The notes under the pieces were generated by a model. That model saw only the letters and a program-made list of their open reading frames with translations, ran no database searches and was not told the DNA's origin. The position numbers and the translations under genes are program-made. Positions 1 to 11,962 of a DNA stretch of 64,000 nt are shown in pieces (position 1 is the stretch's first letter; every line of letters begins with the position of its first letter). Source of the DNA: Berberis thunbergii (taxonomy: Eukaryota > Streptophyta > Magnoliopsida > Ranunculales > Berberidaceae). The stretch spans positions 110,109-174,108 of the forward strand of contig QNQO01010665.1 of assembly GCA_003290165.1 (NCBI GenBank), given 5' to 3'.

Positions 1-2369
1 ACACACACTTAGGGGTTGTTTGTTAGAGGTTGTTTCTGCATACCATTAGAGGCTAGTAAAAGTCTGCATAAGAGGTTAGACTTCTAACTCAAACAAACGC
101 CCCCTTAGCGATCTGGTTCAAGGTTCAATATAACTGAACTCTGCCTCAACATCACTACTTGGCATTGGGACTTTCTTGTTTATTTTGGAAAGGCGAGCAG
201 GGTTTTGCTTTGTTTATTATTGTTTTAAAATATACAATCAATAGATTTGTAAAATTGGCAGAATTTTTTTACAAAGGCCTTTGTTAAGTCATTGCGGCAT
301 GCATGTTTAGGAGCTGACACTAGTGTCAATCACAAGAACTAGGAGTTTCTTAACTACGTTCTGAATTGCTTCAGTTGGACCTTTTTTAAACTGACAAAAG
401 CACATGAGAATATATATATAAATAAACATTCCTAGCCAGAGATGAAATTACAGGAAACATACCAGACAATATATGAGACCAATTTAACCTCATGGATGGA
501 AACTCGCTCGAGAATGTAGCCCCCATTCCGCCTCCCCCCCACCCCAAAAAAAAAAAAAAAAAAAAAAAAACACACACACTAAAGAGCTAATGTCAGTTGC
601 TGGTTGAAGAGTATCCTTGTTCTTCTGCCAAAAGATGCGAAAATTTCTCTCCTTCTTCTGATCGTATTATCTACTGTTAGAGGAAGAAATTGGATATTGG
701 AGGGAGTTGTTTCAGCCAAAGGATTGAGGTGGGAAATTTTGGATTCGGGTTCTATGATTGTCATGGGTAGAAGGAAAGACAGTGGTGTAACAATAGTTTA
801 CCAGAATTTTTATTTTTATCATTCCAATCCCAGTTTTTTTCCCGGTCAACAAACTCAGTGGGAGATAGCAACTTGATGAGATGAATATTGTTCTGAATCT
901 CCCAGTGGTTCAAACAGCTTTGAAATCCCAAGTTCCATGACGAACCAACATCATTATGGCCTATGAAGTTTGAAATAAAGCCATTTCTCAAAGAGATTCT
1001 AAAGAAGTTTGGGAACTCCTGTTTCAGAAGGATCTATCTATCCCACAGTTTTATTTGTATTTAGTTATTTATTTCAGTTTTAGATTTTGGTTCATGTCGC
1101 ACTGGATGGGTTAGTTTAACATTCAAAAGGATTGAGGCCAGGAATCTTGTCGAAGGGACATCAAAAGGGTGAAATCCAAACTTGTAGTTAGATAATGCAA
1201 TTTGCAATCATGGAAGGACTAGCTGTAACATTCAAAAGGCTTGAGGCTAGAAATTTCATTGAAGGGATCTCAGAAGGGTGAAATCCAAACCTGTAGTTAG
1301 ATATTGCAGTCTGCAATCATGGAAGGCCTAGCCGTCTGGGTAGAAAGATCTCAAGAGTGCATAGTCCGAGACTATAGGATTAGGTTCTGCTTTGAGGAAT
1401 GTAAATTTGAGCTGACTCTAAAATTTATTAGATATTTTAGACATGGAGGTGAAGACTGTTATGGTATTATGGTGTTATCCCTCATGATACTTGGGGTTCC
1501 CCTTCAGACCTGATAGTGGAGCATTTGGAAAGATGTTTATAGTTTAAAAAGACAAAATCATTCTGAAGGGAAGATGGCTTGACATGGATAATGTCTCTCC
1601 AACCATCTGTTAATTTCTCTTTCAATCCTTGAGGCCTTGCATCGTAAAGAAATTAAATGGAAAAAGTAAGAACCCTTTTGTGGCAGTGTTTGATAGTCTG
1701 CTTTTTGTTTTTTGAATGTCTCAAAATCAGTTGTAAGCGTTCTTTGCCTGTATATTAACATGTTTCCTTGAAGTGCTAAACTTGATCAATCATAAGATAT
1801 CTTTGTGACCATTTGATTCTTGCTCCAGCTATTCAGTTAAGTTGCATGCTTGGGGTATATGCTACAATGATAAAACCAAAGATTAACAAATGCCAACTTA
1901 ACACCAATAAAAAGAACTTGGATTTTGCATCATTCGCTTGTTCTACTTTTGAAAACCTTAACCAGAAGTTATAGTACCAACAATGGCCACAACTACTTTG
2001 ATTGTATGTCATTGAAGTCTTGAAAGGAAGTCTCTTGATGTTGCTGTTAGTTTGTTTTTATGGATTCCAAACCCATAGAATATAATAATCCATCTCAAAG
2101 GCTTTTTCTAGAGGGGTTGATCATGATCAATCTTAATTTTGTTATATTCTTACAAAATATAGGAATCACATTCTATGTTCTCAGTCATTCACAAATGTGA
2201 GAAAGCATATCACTTTGTAATAATGATCACTACTAGTCCATTATCATTCTGCTCTTTCTTTTCATAGTCATAGATTGAAATGTTATCGTAAACAAGTTTT
2301 GATTCTTCTTCCAAAAAGTTAATTTCAGCAGTTGATACTAATGTTTAGAATATTCTTTATTCTTCTCAG
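1..2369. other. Unassigned AT-rich DNA, possibly intron and flank of the gene ending at 2417
   Basis: No convincing exon is seen on either strand. A poly-A run (about 545-570) and a 109-bp imperfect tandem duplication (1118-1226 and 1227-1335) are present. Short open frames here show no family resemblance. If 2370-2417 is a real last exon, part of this stretch would be its upstream intron. Confidence 0.4.
1118..1335. repeat. 109-bp tandem duplication, two diverged copies
   Basis: Both copies start with aacattcaaaagg and contain gggtgaaatccaaac and gcaatcatggaagg. The second copy starts 109 bp after the first. Differences are scattered point changes, so the duplication is not recent. Confidence 0.8.
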
Positions 2370-2417
2370 GCAAAGGCAAAGTCACACAAGAAGGCAGAGG
2401 CTAAGGCTCATCACTGA
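2370..2417 (+). CDS. Putative terminal exon of an unidentified gene (Lys/Ala-rich C-terminus)
   Basis: A pyrimidine-rich acceptor ending ttcttctcag is followed by an open frame encoding AKAKSHKKAEAKAHH and then TGA. The sequence after the stop looks like a 3' UTR. Alternating Ala/Lys tails of this kind occur on plant ribosomal and other nucleic-acid-binding proteins, but I do not recognise the protein. No upstream exon was found, so the rest of the gene would lie left of the window or across a long intron. It could be a chance reading frame. Confidence 0.3.
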   Translation, partial: AKAKSHKKAEAKAHH

Positions 2418-4326
2418 AGGAGAAATGAGCGACATCTATAGATTAAAGCTTGAGTAGTTCAGTTTGTTAGGTTTCAATTTTTGCAACACCGTTGTAGTTT
2501 CTACTTTTATTTTTTAGCTTGCCCAACCATCACGATGGCAACTAAACTTTCAATCTCCTCTTGTGAGACAAAGAAAGAACACTCAAGGGATGCTTAAACC
2601 AACCCTTAGGAAAATAATTGTTCAACATTACTTTTTTCATTTGACTATGGCCTCAAGAATTACTCTGCAAAAAAAACAAATTCACTTACCAAGTTTGCGA
2701 TATTTCTTTTTGCTTTATGCATCATTTAGACAGGTTCCTTGTATATGATCTTGCAGTAGCACAGGTGGTGTTTGCATCTGTTTTACTTGTGTAGATATAC
2801 TCAAGCCCTTTGTCCGATCACAAACAAGTATAACTGATGTCTGCATAATGTTGCATGGTTTGGCAAGATGCCTACGGTTAAAAACCACTAATCAGAATCA
2901 ATGATCATATTGACTTTGGTCTTTTTAATATATATATTTTTTATATCTCTTTTTTTGCCGTTGCAATTGGTGTCACTTTGTTGAGTGCACAAAACGATTG
3001 ACTTAGAAATCACGTCAGAAACCATACACCAGAGTAGGTTTTTGTTTATTCTGCTAGTTTACTTGTGGATGGAATGAAAGCTAGTTTGTTGAATCCATCT
3101 ACTTGAGATGCAGAGACTAAATTTTTAGGATAAAATCTTTTTTCTGTTGTGACATTTGGAGCAGTTTTTGGTTTTGAGAAAACAAGTCCACTACGAAAAC
3201 ACTTGCTGAAGATGACTTATGCAATTTTCACTCTTTCATTGCAATTATTTTTTTGTTCCCCCTGAAAAAATTAAGTTCCCCAATTCTGAAAGAAATCCAG
3301 AGGTTAAATGCATTTTCGTCATCAATGCTTATCTCTCTCATTTTCCCCTTTCGCTGGTCTTATCTGCAAATTGATACTCTCAGGAGATCTAGGGTGTGCT
3401 ATATGTCACAATTATCTTCTTGCCTAGCCAAGTAAGGTTAGCAAGTGTAAATAATGTAGCTGACTAACTTTATTTGATAAGTCGGGGTAAAGTTTACTAG
3501 TGCCACACGAGAAAAGAAAATCTGTAACATATAGCTGCCGCTACTAAAAATAAAGAGATCAAATGTAATGTTTTCAACGTATTTCTCCATTTTATTGAAT
3601 GTAGTAAAAACTTAATTGGTCTGTTTTTGGATGACCAAAGCTCTCCTCCATCCCACCAATGTGATTCAGATCGCAGTATTCAGATGTGGCAGGCAGGGAA
3701 TCCTGTCGAACAACCTTGAAAAATGTTCAAGAAGACTTTGCCTGTATTACATGCTAATATGCACGCCTTTTGTTTGAATATGGCATCACCAAACACACTC
3801 GGTTCGTCTCACATATTCAGGTATTCAAGTATTCAAGTTTAACAGAAACATTTATCAATTGGATCACCAAACTGGACAACATGGATAGAACTTCAATGAA
3901 TGTCTGGTACTGCATGGTTCCACTCTGCAAGAACTCCAAATCATTATACTCTTTCCTGTTAATATGGTTGTTACCCTGTAATGAAAGGAGTGAATTTTCA
4001 TTCAGAAAATTGACCACAAAAGCCCTTATAAATGAGATTCTGAATCTGAACCAGTACTTCTATTCCAGGATACAAGGGTGCTAAATAGTTTTATCTTCTA
4101 AGACACCTCCTCACTTTTCAAAATTGTGAAACAGATTACAAGTGATTCCTAGAACAGAAATCTACATACAACAAATATCATACAATGCCTGAAATTCTGT
4201 CAGCTACGTAAAACAAATATCGTACAATAGATAACAAATCTTTCTACGGTTACAAAAGAATTGTGAACAAAGGCCAATATATAACCTTCAGTTCAACCAA
4301 CCAGCAAAACCAACTTCTACTCTGAA
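2418..4326. other. Intergenic region between convergent gene ends
   Basis: AT-rich DNA with no recognised domain in any frame. It would hold the 3' UTR of the putative gene ending at 2417 and, at its right end, the 3' UTR of MSRA5 (transcribed leftward). I see no mobile-element ends. Confidence 0.5.
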
Positions 4327-7300
4327 CTACAGTCCTTGCAGGATAGGCCAACCTTTCTTGATTATGTCATTGATCTTTGCATCGATCCGCCTTTGGGTCC
4401 TAGGAGGACATAGCTCTGCTGCGTAGCCATTTAGTTTGGTCGCCAGGTTTGATATTGAAAGCTCTTCCTCAGGAAGGTTTCCAATCAGCTGGAGGAGGAA
4501 GCGATTCCGCTTGAGCTCAAATTTCTGCGAAGTCATAACAAGTTGTTTTAGAATTGCATAGAAAACCATGTCAGTAGCTTCACCATGCTCGTGTGTCAAA
4601 CTCTTCAACTATTAGCAGATTTCTCGCATCATATCGAATATTTGTTGAGAAACTATAAGCTGCCAAAAACCATAATATTCAGGTACAACACTGTACCTGA
4701 TGTTCAGACTCAGCAGGATAAAATGTCCCCAGTTGCTGAATTTCTGTAGTCACAATACTACTCCTTGATCTGGTCTGCTCCCTTTCTTTACTTGCAGCAG
4801 CTAACTTCACCTCCTCGGTTCCATTGGTGAAGATTATTGATCTGTCAATGCAGCATATCAAATGGGTTACCACAAGTTGAAATGAAACAAAAAATCGTCC
4901 CCAATGTCATGGTGATATCTACCTGTACTGGTTTCCCACGTCAGGGCCTTGTCCAAAGACTTGCCTAGAATCATGACTAGACCAGAAGACATCCAAAAGT
5001 TGCCTGAAATTAATCAATTTTGGATCATACTCAATCTGCACAACATTCATGGAACATACTTTGCATCAAATAGAACACTAACCAAGAAATGATTCCTACA
5101 CTAAAAAGTAAAGAAATAAATCAGGTAGTAAATGGATGATCCAGTACCACACCCCCTCTTCCAAAACACACACACACATACAAAAAAGTAACATCATGGA
5201 TGAAGAGAGGCCATATGAATGTAGCAAGATGATGAGTGTCTGACTTGGAATTTGAACTCGTGATCACTTCTTATTGAGTTGTACATTTGACTGGTTCTTA
5301 TAGGATCACTTTGTAGGGAGGTCTGATGGTGCTCTAAGGTTTGATTGTTGATTGTTTGCATTGCTGGTTCTTCTCAAGCATTTGACAAAGGAAGGAAAAT
5401 GGTGATGTGGGATTTAATCCCCTATGCTAACTTGTGGGGTATGTGGCTTGAAAGGAACCATTGATGTTCAAGGAGTGGTTTTTAAGGAAGTTTTTCTAAA
5501 TGTGGTTGCTCTGTTATGGGTAATAATACCTTATTATGGTGTGTCCCTGTATGAATAATTAGGTTGGATTTTGTGGCTTTCTCAACAACAAAAACTTTGA
5601 TACTGAGCAACTCACCAAGCTCAGGGAATCTCAATTCCACAACTATCAAAATAAAAATAAAAATTCAGCAGAACCAGGTGCATCCATAAAAAGAAAATTG
5701 GATACTAAACTTAAAGATTCGCCCCAAAACTCAAAATTAATTTCCTTCCAACCAAATAAAGGAAGTTCAATGCCACAGATTTAACCAAGCTTTGGTAATA
5801 TCTAGATTTTCTAATACGTATTTGATCATTATGTAGAAATGTTAAAAGAAATTCAAAAGTAATTCTACAAAAGAAGTTTAGGTAGTTTTGCTTCGGTAAT
5901 TTTGCTTATCCGGTGTTCTTCACTAGCTGTAGGTGTGGGTCATATTGTCGTGTCAGTTTGTGTCAGGTTTAACAAATAATTTTCGGGTTAGCAGATAGCC
6001 AGATAGTTTTGTGCTGAAACGTGTCAAACGGTCATTCAGGTCAGCCAATTCCCTGGCAGGTCGGTTTTGTTTTTATTTTTCTGACCTGATAATCAAACAG
6101 GTTAGATTCGTAACTCATATATGTGACCCGCAAACCTGACACATTGCCACGTCTAGTTCATCCCATTAAAGGATTTATTGAGGATGAGTTGTTTCATTGC
6201 ATTCCCTCTTCCAAGTTCCACCTTTTATTGATAAATTTGTGTAGATATCTATGGCAATAACTAAACTGGAACAAAATCAACACCAACATATATGCCATTC
6301 ACCAGGGTATGATTTTGAACATGTCTACATAAAGGACAATGCCAATTCGGAAAAAAAATCAACCTTAGCACCTTAGACTAGTAATCAACCTGCAACCCTA
6401 TGTTTTTTAATCAATTTGGCTTACACCCTCCTTTCTATAACTTTTCTTCCTCTAATTCAAGTCCTTTTTAATCCAATAAAACAACCTCGACCTCGATTAA
6501 TAATCGACTCAAGTTTTTCAAAGTCTCACTAAAGTTCATCTATCAATTTTAGGGTCATTTTATGCTCAGGCCTTTTAACTTACTCTCCTAATATTTCCAC
6601 AATTATATCTACATCATTAAAATGTGCTTATACATTATATGAACAAGCTTCCTAATCATTCACTCAACTTTGATTCCATAAGAGTTGATTCCATAAGTGA
6701 GAAGAGAGAGAGTGATATATGCACATTTACGTATGTGTGGTGTCATTTAGACACGTTTGTATTTAATATTCGATGATGTGTCAAAGACTCACTATTTGTA
6801 TTCTTCAATCTTGACATTGAAGCTATCTCTTTGTCCATTGGACATAGGCAAATTTGCCGAACCATATTAAATCGCTTATGTTGTACGTGTTTTACTTTAT
6901 TTTTATTTACTTTACTATAGATTTTTTTTTTATTGCAACTGTCAATTGTGTTTCGCATTGGTATTTCTTTGGGTTCAAAGACTCCACCACCTCGTCGCCT
7001 AGTGATGAGATGGCCTAGTAGAAAATGACGAAAGAAACTTGGAAAAGGTGGTGGAAACTCTTCCACCGCCACTCCCAAATAGTCAACAATTTGACAACTC
7101 ATAATGAGCTTTGAATAGAGATATATGCACACTGTTGTGTCATTTACACAATGTATATTTAATACCATTAACGTTGTATAGAAGACTATCTCCATTTATA
7201 TTTTTCGATCTCGACGGTGAAGCTATTATCTTTGTCCCGTGCCGAACCAGGTTAAATCTCTTGTGTGAATATTTTACTTTATTTTTTATTTATTTCACAT

Positions 7301-7793
7301 TCCCTCGGTAATACTTTGAATTACTATCAATTGTGTTGTGTTCAACATTTCGCATCTCACAAAATTATCATGATTAATAAACTCAATAACTAAGATATCA
7401 AACAAAAGTGTTTTCGAATCGTAAAACATTCTACTCAATCTAATTGAAAACTAAATAAAATCGTAAACGAATCAAAGCACTAACCTGAACAGATTCGGCG
7501 TGATCAGCCAAGCTTCTGAACTCGGGATTGGTCTTAGATCCACCACAATAACCTACAGTGGTCCGTACAACCCCATCCAAGCATCCAAACACGGCTTCAG
7601 ATCTCCAGAAGCTCCCTAGAGCGAAAACCGCGGTCTTCAACGGCTGATTCGCTCTCTGATCTTTCGGTTCTAGAGAGATCCGTTCAGGCAATCGGATGCA
7701 GAGAGCTCTGTTTGATGTCAAAATGATGAAGACAGAGAAGAACTCTACAAGACAAATGAGTAGATCGATCGGTGACACTTTCTTCTTCTTCAT
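4327..7793 (-). CDS. MSRA5: Peptide methionine sulfoxide reductase A5-like protein, four exons
   Basis: Exons (minus strand): 7793-7485, 5035-4923, 4841-4697 and 4524-4327, all with GT-AG borders. They join into 254 codons plus stop, the length I recall for Arabidopsis MSRA5. Residues 1-32 form a basic start and hydrophobic segment, a probable secretory signal peptide or anchor. The MsrA fold follows: the active-site region GSFWRSEAVFG (60-70), HAESV (98-102), FWSSHD, and GQGPDVGNQYRS near 131-142. A C-terminal extension typical of the A5 clade ends in KKGWPILQGL. MsrA enzymes reduce the S-epimer of methionine sulfoxide using the Cys of GCFWG; here that residue is Ser61 and the next Gly is Arg64. 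The lost Cys is in an otherwise well-preserved frame, so this looks like a clade trait rather than decay. Thiol-based catalysis at this site is therefore doubtful. Intron 1 is long (about 2.45 kb) and repeat-filled. Confidence 0.93.
5036..7484 (-). other. MSRA5 intron 1 with LTR-derived debris
   Basis: This is the 2449-bp intron between exons 1 and 2. Apart from the repeat described at 6690-7320 I see no coding potential. A short CA-rich run lies near 5167. The intron appears enlarged by old transposon insertion. Confidence 0.75.
6690..7320 (+). repeat. Two diverged copies of a Copia-type LTR fragment inside the MSRA5 intron
   Basis: About 6700-6950 and 7085-7310 are similar to each other. 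Each has gagatatatgcacac-like text, then a 'tttgtcc...gccgaacca.rttaaatc' block, then ttttactttatttt. The gccgaacca block is frequent in plant Copia LTRs and recurs, on the minus strand, in the solo LTR at 8357-9124. Ends and target duplications are not clear. Confidence 0.55.
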
Positions 7794-8030
7794 CTCTCTG
7801 TTTCGTGGCTTTGACGAAGAAGAAGAAGAAAAAAACTGATGAGATTGAAGAGAGAGAAAGGGGAGTGTAACGGTGAACGTGTTTCGGGGAGACGTTTACG
7901 CTTTTTGTTGTCTATTGGTTTCGGAGACCTAAGTTATCATCATCTACTAGCGTATTTATTTAAGGGGAGGAGTGGCTGAGATATTGCGCGGGTGGTGTAG
8001 GATGGCGCGGAGTTGTAAAAGAATTTCACG
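7794..8030 (-). promoter_or_regulatory. MSRA5 5' UTR and proximal promoter
   Basis: Read on the minus strand, the bases before the ATG are CT-rich (ttcttcttctt), as in many plant leaders. A weak TATA-like AAATAAATA lies around 7950-7961. The large foldback element starts only about 240 bp upstream of the start codon, so it may lie within the promoter. Confidence 0.45.
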
Positions 8031-10080
8031 GGTTGCCATACCGTATCCTCTGTCTCACATTACAATTAATTTTTTTTTCAATACTTTTTCACGCTGTTTA
8101 TATAAATAAAAACCTTCATTTTTTTTTTTTCCTTTTCTTCCTCCCCATTCGAAATCTCTTTTCATGTTTAAAACTCTCGCAAATCTCTTATCTCTCTCTT
8201 GAAAACTCTCAAAATCTCCTTAAAGTTGAAACCCTTAAATCCAAATTCAATAAATACGCATAACTTAACATAACAGACAAATCAAAACTCAAATCGAAAA
8301 AATGAAAAATAAGATAACTTTAAAACCAATTTAAATCCTCAATTGAGACTGTTTTTTGTTGTAAAATTATCCTCGAAACACGCCCGAACATAATTGGTAC
8401 TTGCAAGTAAAAGTAAGAGTCTAGTAATTAGTAACAATAAATAAACAAGATATACGTGGTTCGGCAATGTGCCTACATCCACGGGACAACGACGAACTTC
8501 TTTATTATGAAAGAGTAATCTGAGAAGTACAAACTCTTGAGAACAATTTCCAGTTCTCTCAACTCTCAATCTGAAAGTAATTTGTTATACTCACGGATTG
8601 TACCGTTCTTCCCTACACTTTCGATACAAAGAAAAATCAGCAGATTCTCCTCAGTTTTCTACCTTGGTAATACTCAAACCTTACCTTGAAAACTGTGATC
8701 AATGGCTGCAAATAAACTCCTGTTTTCTGTCGATAAAATAGTCCCAATATTCTGTTTTCTCTCGATAAAAAAACAGCTCCAATACTCTGTAAATACCCTG
8801 TTTTCTGTTGATAAAAAAAATAGCCCCAATACCCTGTTTTCTGCCTCAGAAAATACGATGCTTTAATCCCTGGAATAGGCCGATAGTTATAGCAATCGTT
8901 GCTTCCTATTTCGAGTCCTAATAGGACCTGAAAACCCGTTTGTGTTCGTGTTTGAATACAAAAGAAAACATGTACGGCTGATCCGTATCTGACTTTTGAA
9001 TAAGAATAGAAATCCCTATAGAATAGGGATCCTATTTTATAAGATCTGTAGTTTGTCACATATATAGCAATCCTATTCCGTTTCAAACTCTACGGCTTGA
9101 AACTGTGAGCCATGAAATCCCACATTTTTCAAGCTCATCAAAAGACAAAAGTTGTAGTACTTTGAGTTATCTAATAAACACAACTTGAATCACTTGAAAA
9201 TATTTTGAATTGAGCAAGTTATAGTCATTTTATTAAAGTCGCGCAAATCTGTCCGAAAAATAAAAACGGGATAGTATTCCTAACTTTCGGACAACTTATG
9301 TGTTTGATTGAGACCGATTATCAAGTTTATCAAAACACAAAAGTTGTAGTACTCTCAGTTACCTAATAAACACAACTTTAATCACTTGAAAATGTTTTGA
9401 AATGAGCTAGTTATGATCGTTTTAGTAAAGTCGCACAGAACAAAAAAAACATTTTCAAGTTGTGTTTATTAGATAACTGAGAGTACTACAACTTTTGTGT
9501 TTTAATAAACTTGATAATCGGTCTCGATTGAGCACATAAGTTGTCCGAAAGTCAGGAACACTATCCCATTTTTATTTTTTGGACAGATTTGCACGACTTT
9601 AGTAAAATGACCATAACTTGTTCATTCCAAAACATTTTCAACTGATTCAGTGTTTATTAGATAACTCAGAGTACTACAACTTTCGTGTTTTGATGAGCTT
9701 GAAAACCAGTCTCAATTGAGAGTTTAAATTGGTTCGAAAGTTATCCTGTTTTTCATTTTTTTGGTTTGAGTTTGGATTTGTCTGTTATGTTAAGTTATGC
9801 ATATTTATTGAATTTGGCTTTAAGGGTTTCAACTTTAAGGGGGTTTTGAGAGTTTTTTAGGGAGAGAGATGAGATTTGCAAGAGATTTGAATCTGGAGAG
9901 AGATTTAAAAGAGATTTCGAATGGGGAAGGGAGGGAGGAACCATTGTAAGGGGAAAAAAATGGAGGTTTTTGTTTATATAGATGATGCGAGAGAGTATGG
10001 TGGTGTGAGAAAGTAAGTAGATGATGTGGGGAGAGTAGAATGGTGTGAGATAGAGGAATTGGTGGTGTGAGGTAGTCATT
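8030..10080. mobile_element. Large foldback (inverted-repeat) element interrupted by a solo LTR
   Basis: 8030-8356 plus 9125-9436 forms a left arm that pairs, imperfectly, with 9447-10075 read in reverse. Examples: cattcgaaatctc at 8148 against gagatttcgaatg at 9914, and caattgagactg at 8340 against cagtctcaattg at 9708. Removing the LTR at 8357-9124 restores one continuous arm of about 640 bp. The inner parts of each arm also contain a roughly 200-bp tandem duplication (the agttgtagtact motif). No transposase is seen. The class (Mutator-like foldback or other) is unresolved because the outer ends and target duplication are eroded. Confidence 0.75.
8357..9124 (-). mobile_element. Solo LTR of a Copia-like retrotransposon, 768 bp
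   Basis: It begins TGTTGTAAAATT and ends AAATCCCACA, flanked by 5-bp TTTTT duplications (8352-8356 and 9125-9129). The opposite arm of the surrounding inverted repeat gives the empty site, which confirms the insertion. It contains the block tacgtggttcggcaatgtg; the same block reversed is common in plant Copia LTRs, so the element probably reads on the minus strand. A short internal array of 'cctgttttctg..gataaaa' units lies at about 8717-8845. There is no internal region, as expected after LTR-LTR recombination. The TSD is low complexity, so its weight rests on the empty-site comparison. Confidence 0.8.
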
Positions 10081-10984
10081 GCCTCACTAGATTGGGATAG
10101 AATTTACCGTTGCCTAAAAAAATGTTAATCCATTGATCAGATCCAATCCATTTTTAGTTGCTAAAATTGATCCATAGATAGTGATGCATCCAAATCTGTC
10201 CTCGCTGATTTCGAGTTTGCAAAACGAGCAGCGGTGAGCTAGGGACCACCGTTGTGGTGGCCGAAGGCATTCCGTGCTTAAGTCTGGTAACGATGCAAGG
10301 AAGAATGATGACTAGATGTAATTAGCAATGTGTATATTTACTTTTCTTATTCCCTTTTCTCACCGTAAGTAGCGAGTGTTCCTTCCACGACTGTCCATGC
10401 TATCGAGTGTGTGATGGAGGGAGAAGATCTCACTGAGACTTCTATTAATATATTTAGATGCTCATTCATCATGGATTGTTCAAGACAAATAATATTACTA
10501 ATAATAGGCCTCCTTATCCATTCAACCGGTTCCAAACTTGCAGATTTCGCTTCTTCATATAAATTTGAATTTAGTAGGGGTGGGCAAAAATCGATTTAAA
10601 TTCGGTTAACCGACTAAACCAGTTTTCAAATTCAATTCGGTAATCGAACCGAAATATGAGTAGAAATAAAATAATTTAAACCGAACCAAACCGGTTATAA
10701 ACGGTTGGAAATCAGTCTACAGTTTTGAACCGACCGAATAATAACCGAACCGACCGAATAATAACCGAACCGACTGATTAATTAGATATGTATAAATAAA
10801 TAATAGGTAGGTGTCAATACCTGATTAGTGCAACAAATGCACTGCAGTGCACCCTGTTGCACGGAATCACCTCCATTCTTTCTCAAATGCACTGCAGTGC
10901 ACCCTGTTGCACGGAATCACCTCCATTCTCTCTCAATTTTCAATTTTGGGCTAAAAATTTGGTCTGTAAAAATTTGGTGATAAA
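10081..10984. repeat. Repeat-rich intergenic DNA: dispersed repeat, CGGTT-rich relic, 50-bp tandem pair
   Basis: 10230-10560 resembles 40060-40340 (shared: gcaaggaagaatga.gactagatg, gtgtgatg.aggga..agatctca) and contains the 'ggtggccgaaggcattccg' block seen again near 62765. From 10573 comes TAGGGGTGGGCAAAAA and AACCGAACCGAC-rich DNA like the left half of a hAT-type element; no right end was found. 10835-10884 and 10885-10934 are a 50-bp tandem duplication with only one or two differences. Confidence 0.6.
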
Positions 10985-11425
10985 ACTGGTAGACGCTCTA
11001 CATCAGGGTACTTCAGTTTTGTTGGTGGGAACCTTGTAACTTGGCGTAGTAAAAAACAAAAAGTTGTTGCTAGATCAAGTGTAGAAGCTGAATTTCGAGG
11101 TATGGCACATGGAGTTTGTGAAATGTTGTGGATTCGTAATGTCCTGAAGGAATTAGGTTTCAAGCTACAAAGGCCTATGAATTTACATTGTGATAATACA
11201 GCTACCATTCAGATTGCACGTAATCCAGTTCAACATGATCGAACAAAGCATGTGGGGGTTGACCGCCATTTTATCAAAGAAAATCTTGACAGGAAAGTTA
11301 TTCGCTTTCCATTTGTAACCTCAGAAGAGCAATTAGCTGGTGTTTTAACTAAAGGGGTATCTCAGAAAGTGTTTGACAGCTCAATTGCCAAGTTGGGCAT
11401 GATAGACATCTATGCACCAATTTGA
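10985..11425 (+). pseudogene. Copia retrotransposon RNase H C-terminal fragment
   Basis: From about 10985 the plus strand encodes a Copia RNase H tail: a GNLVTWRSKKQKVVARSSVE-like run, then EAEFRGMAHGVCEMLWIR, LHCDNTATIQIARNPVQHDR, TKHVGVDRHFIKE and LTKGV near the C-terminus, ending with a stop at 11425. The last 107 codons are open. The upstream reverse transcriptase, integrase and gag are missing, so this is a 5'-truncated element. The LTR follows 7 bp after the stop region. Confidence 0.9.
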
Positions 11426-11432
11426 AGGGGAG
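11426..11432 (+). other. Polypurine tract of the truncated Copia element
   Basis: gaaggggag lies immediately before the LTR start, the position and composition expected for the plus-strand priming tract. Confidence 0.65.
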
Positions 11433-11630
11433 TATAGAAAATTGTATATTCTAATTATAGATTATAGAAACATTATATATATATATATAGGATATTCTAA
11501 ATTCATATTTAGATAACCTAGTTTCTATATTCTGTAAGATTGTTTCTTGTAAGTCAATAAACCCTATTGTATTTATACCCCTATTAGAGGATGAATCAAA
11601 TACACAACAATTGAAGTATTTCTTTCTACA
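11433..11630 (+). mobile_element. 3' LTR of the truncated Copia element, about 198 bp
   Basis: The LTR starts TATAGAAA (a TG-to-TA change is likely) and ends TTTCTACA, giving the short inverted ends TGTAGAAA/TTTCTACA expected of a small Copia LTR. It follows the RNase H stop and polypurine tract. No matching 5' LTR lies in the window. Confidence 0.75.
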
Positions 11631-11962
11631 CTCCACCATTGTAACCCAATGAGGCAGTGAAAGAAAAGATGGAGAGAAGTCTTCGAATGCTTAAAACAAA
11701 AGGCACATACATCTTCAATAGGGGTATGTAATCCGACTAAGTTTGCAAGAGTATAGATGATGTTATTGCAAATTTTCTACACTAAAAAGATTGCCCTGGA
11801 AGAAGAAGGAATAAAGATTGAGGTATGATGTTCACTGAAAGCTTTAGTTGAAAAAAAACACATTTCTATCAAACATCCAAACTAGCTTGTCAAGTTCACT
11901 AGAAAATCTATGAAGTGTATCAATAATATCCATAGCCACGGGAGCAGGAAAAAGAGTTATAA
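11631..11962. other. Unassigned DNA between the Copia LTR and the LINE relic
   Basis: No open frame of note. The right part may be the far 3' end of the minus-strand LINE. Confidence 0.35.

Noticed and set aside
386..991. Several 60-90 codon frames near the left end
   Set aside because: Low complexity or hydrophobic, overlapping on both strands, no family resemblance and no splice context.
1304..1513. Possible coding exon on the plus strand
   Set aside because: Its start lies in a non-coding 109-bp tandem duplication and no domain can be recognised.
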